From Rattus norvegicus (taxonomy: Eukaryota; Chordata; Mammalia; Rodentia; Muridae): a stretch of 64,000 nt of DNA. Below the pieces are notes generated by a model. That model was not told the DNA's origin. It did not search any database and saw only the letters and a program-made list of their open reading frames with translations. The stretch's first letter is position 1; every line of letters starts with the position of its first letter. Made by a program: the position numbers and the translations under genes. Below are positions 56,701 through 64,000 of the stretch, piece after piece. The stretch is from the NCBI RefSeq assembly GCF_036323735.1, contig NC_086020.1:87864210-87928209 (forward strand), in the 5' to 3' direction.

Positions 56701-57561
56701 GGCACTGGAAAAAATTTCCTGAACAAAACACCAATGGCTTATGCTCTAAGATCAAGAATCGACAAATGGGATCTCATAAAACTGCAAAGCTTCTGTAAGG
56801 CAAAGGACACTGTGGTTAGGACAAAACGGCAACCAACAGATTGGGAAAAGATCTTTACCAATCCTACAACAGATAGAGGCCTTATATCCAGAATATACAA
56901 AGAACTAAAGAAGTTAGACCGCAGGGAAACAAATAACCCTATTAAAAAATGGGGTTCAGAGCTAAACAAAGAATTCACAGCTGAGGAATGCCGAATGGCT
57001 GAGAAACACCTAAAGAAATGTTCAACATCTTTAGTCATAAGGGAAATGCAAATCAAAACAACCCTGAGATTTCACCTCACACCAGTGCGATTGGCTAAGA
57101 TCAAAAACTCAGGTGACAGCAGATGCTGGCGAGGATGTGGAGAAAGAGGAACACTCCTCCATTGTTGGTGGGATTGCAGACTGGTAAAACCATTCTGGAA
57201 ATCAGTCTGGAGGTTCCTCAGAAAATTGGACATTGAACTGCCTGAGGATCCAGCTATACCTCTCTTGGGCATATACCCAAAAGATGCCTCAACATATAAA
57301 AGAGACACGTGCTCCACTATGTTCATCGCAGCCTTATTTATAATAGCCAGAAAGTGGAAAGAACCCAGATGCCCTTCAACAGAGGAATGGATACAGAAAA
57401 TGTGGTACATCTACACAATGGAATATTACTCAGCTATCAAAAACAACGAGTTTATGAAATTCGTAGGCAAATGGTTGGAACTGGAAAATATCATCCTGAG
57501 TGAGCTAACCCAATCACAGAAAGACATACATGGTATGCACTCATTGATAAGTGGCTATTAG
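53734..57561 (+). CDS. Intact L1 ORF2 protein (endonuclease and reverse transcriptase)
   Basis: The 1275-codon open frame is full family length. ORF2p nicks genomic DNA and reverse-transcribes RNA at the nick (target-primed reverse transcription). The endonuclease (about 1-240) keeps the active-site residues N16 (LNINGLN), E45 (QETHL), D147/N149 (GDFNTP), D207 and D231-H232 (LSDHH). The RT domain (about 500-775) has the catalytic F701-A-D703-D704 and RQGCPLSPYLFN. The C-terminal Cys/His motif is C1131, C1135, H1143, C1148 (CX3CX7HX4C). The ATG at 53734 is chosen because it is 59 bp after the ORF1 stop and aligns with other L1 ORF2 starts. It is the only intact L1 frame here. Enzyme activity is inferred from motifs, not shown. 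Confidence 0.95.
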   Translation: MNITGSNNHYSLISLNINGLNSPIKRHRLTNWIRNEDPAFCCLQETHLRDKNRHYLRVKGWKTTFQANGQKKQAGVAILISNKINFQLKDIKKDKEGHFIFIKGKIHQDELSILNIYAPNTRAPTYVKETLLKLKTHIAPHTIIVGDFNTPLSSMDRSWKQKLNSDVDRLREVMSQMDLTDIYRTFYPKAKGYTFFSAPHGTFSKIDHIIGQKTGLNRYRKIEIIPCVLSDHHGLKLVFNNNKGRMPTYTWKLNNALLNDNLVKEEIKKEIKNILEFNENEGTTYPNLWDTMKAVLRGKLIALSACRKKQERAYVTSLTAHLKALEQKEANTPRRSRRQEIIKLRAEINQVETKRTIERINRTKSWVLEKINKIDKPLARLTRGHRECVQINKIRNEKGDITTDSEEIQKIITSYYKNLYSTKLENLQEMDNFLDIYQVSKLNQEQINQLNNPITPKEIEAVIKGLPTKKSPGPDGFSAEFYQTFIEDLIPILSKLFHKIETDGALPNSFYEATITLIPKPHKDTTKKENFRPISLMNIDAKILNKILANRIQEHIKTIIHHDQVGFIPGMQGWFNIRKTINVIHYINKLKEENHMIISLDAEKAFDKIQHHFMIKVLERIGIQGPYLNMVKAIYSKPVANIKLNGEKLEAIPLKSGTRQGCPLSPYLFNIVLEVLARAIREQKEIKGIQIGKEEVKISLFADDMIVYLSDPKSSTRELLKLINNFSKVAGYKINSNKSVAFLYTKEKQAEKEIRETTPFIIDPNNIKYLGVTLTKQVKDLYNKNFKTLRKEIEEDLRRWKDLPCSWIGRINIVKMAILPKAIYRFNAIPIKIPIQFFKELDRTICKFIWNNKKPRIAKAILNNKRTSGGITIPELKQYYRVIVIKTAWYWYRDRQIDQWNRIEDPEMNPHTYGHLIFDKGAKTIHWKKDSIFSKWCWFNWRATCRRMQIDPCLSPCTKLKSKWIKDLHIKPDTLKLIEEKLGKHLEHMGTGKNFLNKTPMAYALRSRIDKWDLIKLQSFCKAKDTVVRTKRQPTDWEKIFTNPTTDRGLISRIYKELKKLDRRETNNPIKKWGSELNKEFTAEECRMAEKHLKKCSTSLVIREMQIKTTLRFHLTPVRLAKIKNSGDSRCWRGCGERGTLLHCWWDCRLVKPFWKSVWRFLRKLDIELPEDPAIPLLGIYPKDASTYKRDTCSTMFIAALFIIARKWKEPRCPSTEEWIQKMWYIYTMEYYSAIKNNEFMKFVGKWLELENIILSELTQSQKDIHGMHSLISGY

Positions 57562-58134
57562 CCCAAATGCTTGAATTACCCTAGATCCCTAGAACAAACG
57601 AAACTCAAGACGGATGATCAAAATGTGAATGCTTCACGCCTTCTTTAAATGAGGAAAAAGAATACCCTTGGCAGGGAAGGGAGAGGCAAAGATTAAAACA
57701 GAGACTGAAGGAACACCCATTCAGAGCCTGCCCCACATGTGGCCCATACATATACAGACACCCAATTAGACAAGATGGATGAAGCAAAGAAGTGAAGACC
57801 GACAGGAGCCGGATGTAGATCGCTCCTGAGAGACACAGCCAGAATACAGCAAATACAGAGGCGAATGCCAGCAGCAAACCACTGAACTGAGAATAGGTCC
57901 CCCGTTGAAGGAATCAGAGAAAGAACTGGAAGAGCTTGAAGGGGCTCGAGACCCCAAAAGTACAACAATGTCAAGCAACCAGAGCTTCCAGGGACTAAGC
58001 CACTACCTAAAGACTATACATGGACTGACCCTGGACTCTGACCCCATAGGTAGCAATGAATATCCTAGTAAGAGCACCAGTGGAAGGGGAAGCCCTGGGT
58101 CCTGCTAAGACTGAACCCCCAGTGAACTAGACTA

Positions 58135-58203
58135 TGGGGGGAGGGCGGCAATGGGGGGAGTGTTGGGAGGGGAACACCCATAAGGAAGGGGAGGGGGGAG
58201 GGG
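58135..58203 (+). promoter_or_regulatory. G-rich polypurine tract in L1 3' UTR (element O)
   Basis: Eight or so G3-G6 runs in 70 bp, including GGGGGGAGGG and GGGGAGGGGGGAGGGG, fit a G-quadruplex motif. Confidence 0.78.
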
Positions 58204-58266
58204 TTGTTTGCCCGGAAACCGGGAAAGGGAATAACACTTGAAATGTATATAAGAAATACTCAAGTT

Positions 58267-58289
58267 AATAAAAAAAAATTAATGACAAG
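58267..58289 (+). repeat. Tail and right target duplication of element O
   Basis: AATAAA (58267-58272), a short A-run, then AAAAATTAATGACAAG (58274-58289). Confidence 0.88.
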
Positions 58290-58313
58290 CCTGTAAAATA
58301 AAAATTAAAAAAA
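58290..58313 (+). mobile_element. Remainder of element M tail
   Basis: CCTGTAAAATAAAAATTAAA followed by As is the rest of M's A-rich tail, cut off by element O. It directly precedes resumed L sequence. Confidence 0.65.
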
Positions 58314-60625
58314 AACCTTCTGAGTGAGTCAGCATCCCTGACCTCTAGCTATACTACAATAATGAATAACAGTGATAATAACTGCAAGGTAATTGTACAG
58401 AGACAGATAGGTTGATCAATTGAATAAAATTGAAGACACAGAAAAAAAACTACAAACTTCAGACACTTGATCTATGACGAAGAATCCAAAAATATGCAGT
58501 GGAAAAAAGTAATTATCTTCAATAAATCATGCTAGTCTAACTGGCAATCTATGCGTTGAAAAATGAAAGTACGTCCATATTGGTCACCTTGTACAAAGGT
58601 CAAATCCAAGTAGATCGAAGACTAGATACAAAACTAGATACACTGAATCTAATAGGAGAGAAAGTGTGAAAGAGCCTCAAAATCATTGGCATTTGGGGTG
58701 CAGGGAAGGATTTCCTGATTATGGGTCTTATGGTTCTGGCTGTAAGATCAGGAATAGATAAATGGAACCTCATAAAACAGAAAGCTTCTTTGAGGCAAAG
58801 GCCATAGTAAAAAAGACAAATCATCAACCTATACATTAGGGAAAAAAAACCTCACTAAGCCCATATCCAATAGAGGACTAATATCCAAATTTATTCAGAA
58901 CTCAAGAAGGTAACCTCCAAAAGCAAACAACCCAATCAAAATTTGGGTATACAACTAAAAAGAGAATTCACAACAGAGGAATCTTGAATGGATGAGAATT
59001 ACTTAAAGAAATGCTCAATGTCCTGAGTGATCATGAAAAATCAAAATGACCTTGAGATTCCAACCTATACCAATCCGAATGGCTAAAATCAATGCCTCAG
59101 GTGACAGCAGCACATGTTGGTGAGGATATGTAGAAAGAGAAACACTCCTTCCTTGTTGGTGGCATTTCAAACTAGTATAACAACTCTGGAAATCAATCTG
59201 GAGATTCCTCAGATAATTGGAAATATATTTACCTGAAGATCCAGCTGTACCACTCTTTGGCATATACCCAAAAGAAACCATACCATACCACAGGGGCACA
59301 TGTTCCATGGTGTGTATAGTGGTCTTATTTGTGATAGCCAGAAGCTGGAAAAAAAACCCAGATGTCCCATGACATAAGAATGTATACAGAAAATGTGGTT
59401 CATTTACACAACGGAATATTACTCAGCTATTAAGAGTAAGGACATCCTGGGTTTTGAGGACAAATGGGAGGAATTAGAAAATATCATCCTGAGTGACGTA
59501 ACTCAGACCCAAAAAGACATGCATGGTATGTACTCACTAATAAGTGGATATTAGCCAAAAATTTACAGAATACTCAAGATACAATCCTCATAACTCAGGA
59601 AGGTTCACAAGCCAAAGGGCTCAAGTGCGGATCCCTCAATCCCAGTTGGGAGAGAGATGAAAGCAATCATGGATGTCAGAGGGAGTGAGGGACCAGGGTG
59701 TGAGAGGATGCAAGGAGGGGAAAGGGAAAACATGTTCAGATTTTGGGGGCAGGGGAAATAGGAATGAATCCACGAGGGTCAGCAGAAAGAAAGGAAACAG
59801 GCAACCTCAGGTGGTAGGGGTTTGGGGAACGCCTATAGATTTTACCAGAGAACTGGAAGCTCAGAGACTCTCAGATCCTAGATTGATGGACCTTAGATGA
59901 AATTCCCTACAGTGGGGAGAGGGAACTTGTAGACTCTATTTCCAGTAGAAAGACAGGGAATTAAGTAGAGGGATGGGGTTGCTACCCCACAGTTAAAACT
60001 TCTGACCCAGAATACTTCCTGTCTAAAAGGAAGAGACAAAAATGAAGAAGAGCCTGAGGGAAAAGATATCTAATTACAGACCCAAATTGGTTCTAGATGA
60101 ATGGGCGGCTCCAAGAGCTAACACAATTAGTGATGCTTTAATGTACTTACTTACCTACAGGAGCCCAGTATGGCTGCTCTCTGTGTAGCCTAACAAGCAC
60201 CTGGAAATGTCAGATGTAGATAATTACAGCCAATCCACAGAAGCTTGGGACCTCTGTGGTTGAATTAGGGAAAGTGGGAAGAAGGCAACTCTATCAGAAA
60301 ACCAGCAGTCTCAAATAACCTGGATCCCTAAGCTCTCTTTAGACACAGAGACACCAACCAGACAGTGCATACCAGCTGATACGAAGCCCCAGACAGCAGA
60401 GGACTTTCTGGATTGGCCCCAGTGATAGAAGATACCCCTAAGTCTTGAGAGACTTGAGGTCCAAGGGAATGAAGAAGTCTGATGGGGTACAGGTGGAGGT
60501 CGGGTGGGGACATCCTATTGAAGACAGGTAGGAGGTATGGAATGAGGAATAGTCAATAGGCAGGGTGGGAGAGGAATAATGACTGGGCAGTAAAATAAAT
60601 ATTAAAATTAATAAAAATGAAGATA
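58314..60625 (+). mobile_element. L1 element L, segment 2: Lx-like L1 ORF2 C-terminus and 3' UTR
   Basis: ORF2 picks up exactly where 44643 left off (ATCCCTGACCTCTAGCTATACTAC) and runs to about 59555 (CATGGTATGTACTCACTAATAAGTGG), then a long 3' UTR (59556-60600) and AATAAA-rich end (60590-60620). The 3' UTR differs from elements C, E, N and O and is of the older Lx type. The Cys/His region reads CACATGTTGGTGAGGATATG (59108), broken by a stop. With 43075-44643 it forms one 5'-truncated element of about 3.9 kb. Confidence 0.85.
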
Positions 60626-61742
60626 TTGTTGAATGCTCATGATAAGAACTGTTGATTTTTAACAACTGCATTGAAAATACAGTAAGTAAAGTGGATAAAA
60701 CCACAGATATCATTGGAAAAGAATTCTAAAAAACATATATCCACAGCACCTCCTAACAATAACTCACCCACTTTTCCTTTCATGCTTGCTGAAAAGGAGG
60801 GATCATTATTATGCTTAAGTTACTGTGCCTGTTTTTGAGTTGAGCTGTTATGCTATTTTCCTAGATTTACCTAACACAAAGATGGAAGGTAAATAATATA
60901 TAATCTTTTTACCAATTATCCATTCAAATGTTTGTTAACATGTCATGGCTATGGGGCCCAATGTCTTCAGGCACTGCTTTTTATAAAAATCTATATCTTT
61001 AAATATATATTTATAAATCATTAATTCTATTCAACTATGGTCTGACTCTCTGGGTATAAAAGAGAGCTACAACTTGCCTTATTCAAAATATTATCATTTT
61101 AGTCACTATGCTGACAATAGCATATGAAGATTCTTGTCTATTTAAAATAGAGTAAAATCTGTGCTAAAATTATTATGTAATGATGATCTACAGGAGACAT
61201 AGTATACCTATGGCACTAATTTTGGTTCTGAATTTTACATCAAATTATTTGAGTATATACAGACCGAAATTTTAAAATCTGTACATAAATATTTTTATGT
61301 ATTAAGATTGATAATATTACTATTCTAAATTGTACTTATACACATACTCAAAGAACAGAAATGTATGTGAAAGTAATTGTTTAAGAATAATATGTAGCTT
61401 CTTAACTTTTTAAATAAATAAGAATTTTTTAATGTGAGTCTCCCTCAGGGTTGTTTAAAGTTGTTTTTTTTCCTCCCTTAAATGTAAATAACTTCGTTTT
61501 CTACATTCTAGCACCAACTGCTGTAAAGGTGTGCTGCAAATAGTGCTTGGGTGAGAGTGGTGAAGCCAACAAGAAACTACTTTTATAAGTTTTATAAACC
61601 TGAGATTCAAAAGCTTTCCAAATAGTACTTTTTATTTACGCAAATCTGTTACTGTTTTTGCACTTCATTTTGTTTTCCATGTTGATAAAAGCACTGCACA
61701 GTTTCAAAGGCACGGTAAATCATGTGTTTTTTTCATTCATGT

Positions 61743-61743
<1 letters not shown>
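60626..61743. other. Unassigned AT-rich region
   Basis: No gene or repeat recognised. Confidence 0.5.

Positions 61744-61787
<44 letters not shown>
61744..61787. repeat. (CA)n microsatellite
   Basis: An uninterrupted run of about 44 bp. Confidence 0.96.
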
Positions 61788-61788
<1 letters not shown>

Positions 61789-63136
61789 TCCAAAAGCAGC
61801 AAAAACTCAAATCAATGAAGAGCAGCTTCAAGCTTTAGAGAACATTTAATATCTCATGCATGCAGTTCTGTTGTATCAAATGAAATTGTTCTATATATTT
61901 ATGGTGGGAGGCTATTGGAAACATATAACAAAATAGAGTATTAACTTTTGTACAGTCTCGCAGTTTACATATACTTTTAATGTATTACAACTTGATTATG
62001 TTCACATGAAATTAATAAAAATCACTTCCTGTTATAATATGTGAATTCCCTGAGTCCATGGATTTTTAAAGTAACTTTATATACCAGAAATGACACATTT
62101 TTTTATTTTTAAAATCGTATTGCTGTTCAAAAATGGCACTCTCTTGTCCAAAACATAGATATTCATAATTGTACATTCAGGAATGTAAATAACCATATGA
62201 AATCTTTTTGATTGAATCTAACAAAATAAAAATTTTAATGAATTAAAAAGTCTGTGCTAAAGCAGAAGCATGGGAGGCATACTAAAGCCAAGTTATGTCT
62301 GAGCAGAGTGAAAGTACAGTACATTTATCAGTCTTGGTATTCTAGAAGCAATAAATCTAAGGGCTACAGAAGAAGAAATGCCCTGGGAGCTGGATCCAAT
62401 ATCCTAATCAATCAGCAATGAACAATGTTACCTTTTGGCTGAAATCACATGTTCTTCATCTGGACTCTGAATTAGTCCTAGCTTTCTATATACTCATTTG
62501 TACTTGTGGGAAAAAACATATGGAGGGACAGAAGAAAACACTACAAACATCTTGAAATATTTTGGTATTATCGATTGGGATGATAATTTGTATAAAAAGT
62601 TCATCATGCAAGACTTTGTGTAGGGTAGTAGAATTTCATTGAAAATATTATATTTTTGCTGACTTTTCAAAGTTAAGTGAAGATATTAAATAGGAGACTT
62701 TAAATGAATTTCTGGTCTTGAGACCAGCACTGCAAATACATAGAAACTTAGGAGGCATTGGCATGCACTGACTAAGAAAGATAGTGATAATGACTTAAGA
62801 GAGAAGTCAGAGGTCTGTGTCTGGCATGTCACAGTATCAGTAGTTCAGAGGGCATTTTAGTTACCAATTTACAAAACTGAAATTACATTCAGTGACATAC
62901 ATTAATAAGAGTACATCACTTAATCATACACCTGCAAGTTGACTACACTTCAACAGATCAATATAAGATGCTTGGGTATGACTCTAAGCTTATGTTGTAT
63001 CATGGCTTCTCATTCTTTCTGTCGCATTGCCTTATTATTTAACTTCCTTCCACTTAGGCAACAACTAGTGACAATTGTTTTGAAAAAGCATATCACATTG
63101 ATGAGCCTACCAAGATTTACCAGGAAACAGCACTTC
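61788..63136. other. Unassigned AT-rich region
   Basis: No gene or repeat recognised. The 79-codon frame at 62939-63178 runs into the following L1 and lacks support. Confidence 0.5.
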
Positions 63137-63858
63137 AGCCAGACTAACCACAGGTCACAGAGAGTGTACCCAAATTAACAAAATCAGAAATGAAAAGGGA
63201 AAAATAACAAAAGAGTCTGAAGAAATTAAAAAAATATATCAGATCCTTCTACAAAAGTCTATCTTCAACAAAACTGGAAAATCAGGAGGAAACGGACAAT
63301 TTTCTAGGCAGATACCAAGTACCAAAGTTAAATTAGGAACAAATAAACCAGCTAAACAGCCACATAACTCCTAAAGAAATAGAAACACTTGCGAAAAGTC
63401 TCCCAACCAAAAACAGCCCAGGAGCAGACAGGTTTAGTGCACAATTCTAATAGACCTTTATAAAAGAGCTTATATGAACACTGTCCAAACTATTCCACAA
63501 AATAGAAACAGACAGAGCACTATCAAATTCCTTCTCTCTAGTCACAATTACTCTTATACTGAAATCACACAAAGACCTAATAAAGAAAGAGAACTTCAGA
63601 CCAATTTCTTTTATGAATATTGGCACAAAAATACTAAATGAAATTTTTGCAAACCGAACCAAGAACACATCAAAATGATCATCCATCATGATCAAATAGG
63701 CTTCATCGCAGGGATGCAGGAACAGTTTGATATACAGAAATCCATCAATGTAATCCACTATATAAACAAACTGAAAGATAAAAACCACATGATCATTTCA
63801 TGAGATGCTGATAAAAGCATTTGACAACATTCAACACCCATTCGTGATAAAAGTCCCC

Positions 63859-63874
63859 AAAAGAACAGGGATTT
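63859..63874 (+). repeat. Left target duplication of the second ID SINE
   Basis: AAAAGAACAGGGATTT is repeated exactly at 63974-63989. Confidence 0.93.
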
Positions 63875-63973
63875 GGTTGGGGATTTAGCTCAGTGGTAGA
63901 GCACTTGCCTAGCAACTGCAAGGCACTGGGTTTGGTCCCCAGCTCCGGAAAAAAAAAAAAGAAAAAAAAAAGA
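63875..63973 (+). mobile_element. ID SINE (tRNA-Ala/BC1-derived)
   Basis: GGTTGGGGATTTAGCTCAGT head, A box TAGCTCAGTGG (63886-63896), B box GGTTTGGTCCC (63929-63939, one T where the other ID copy has C), body end TCCCCAGCTCCGG, then an A tail interrupted by two Gs. Exact 16-bp flanking duplication in L1 element P. Removing the ID and one copy restores the L1 RT reading ...AAAAGAACAGGGATTTAAGG. Confidence 0.95.
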
Positions 63974-64000
63974 AAAAGAACAGGGATTTAAGGTCCATAT

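Larger units (their letters stand above)
51800..58273 (+). mobile_element. L1 element O: near-full-length young L1, plus strand
   Basis: A 6.5-kb L1 with leader 51800-52490, ORF1 52491-53674 (broken), spacer, intact ORF2 53734-57561, 3' UTR 57562-58260 with G-rich tract (58135-58203) and AATAAA/A-run (58267-58273). A 16-bp target duplication with one difference flanks it. The leader starts partway through a promoter unit (about 170 bp before the repeat landmark at 51969), so it is slightly short at the 5' end. Confidence 0.95.
63137..64000 (+). mobile_element. L1 element P: old 5'-truncated L1 ORF2, running off the window
   Basis: Starts in the endonuclease-RT linker (GCCAGACTAACC ... GTCACAGAGAGTG) and continues through the RT N-terminal part (AGCCCAGGAGCAGACAGGTT, TTCAGACCAATTTCTTTTAT, CATGATCAAATAGGCTTCAT) to the window end. 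Numerous stops. An ID SINE interrupts it at 63875. The 3' part is outside the window. Confidence 0.88.

Noticed and set aside
59673..59900. 75-codon frame in L1 element L segment 2
   Set aside because: Lies in the Lx-type 3' UTR; purine-rich low-complexity sequence without protein features.

Overview
The window looks like gene-free, AT-rich nuclear DNA of a murine rodent, most likely the rat (Rattus). The evidence is two ID SINEs with the tRNA-Ala/BC1-type body that is abundant in rat, B1-like SINEs, many L1 (LINE-1) copies with rodent-type 5' UTRs and a 66-bp repeat in ORF1, one IAP-like solo LTR, and long (CA)n/(GT)n microsatellites typical of rodents. I found no host protein-coding exon, no functional tRNA or rRNA gene and nothing bacterial. 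Nearly every long open frame lies inside an L1.

Layout: 1-5350 holds old fragments (a degraded L1 3' UTR, two B1-like SINEs, a possible LTR, microsatellites). 5354-23560 is a block of minus-strand L1s. Within it, element B (5354-9594) is followed by C (9605-12743) and D (13432-15566 plus 22273-23560), which look like two parts of one rearranged full-length L1. C carries an IAP-like solo LTR (11568-11883). D is split by a near-full-length plus-strand L1, E (15567-22260), and by a short L1 fragment, F. 23560-31288 is mostly unassigned sequence with microsatellites, a worn L1 piece and a perfect 26-bp palindrome. 31289-41310 holds several broken minus-strand L1s, an ID SINE and older repeats. 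43075-60625 is a nested plus-strand stack: an old Lx-like L1 (L) is split by a full-length L1 (M), which itself received a truncated L1 (N, in ORF2) and a near-full-length L1 (O, in the tail). 60626-63136 is unassigned. From 63137 to the end there is another old L1 (P) carrying an ID SINE.

The only convincing intact protein-coding frame is ORF2 of element O (53734-57561, 1275 codons), with endonuclease, reverse transcriptase and C-terminal Cys/His motifs all present. Its partner ORF1 has two stop codons and a 4-bp deletion, so O should not be able to mobilise itself efficiently, although its ORF2 protein could in principle act on SINE RNA. The two ID insertions have 15-16-bp target duplications and A-rich tails, as expected for L1-machinery insertions. 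I did not find a new biological system. The most informative content is the dated order of insertions, the odd L1 rearrangements, and several unassigned internal repeats and DNA-structure motifs.
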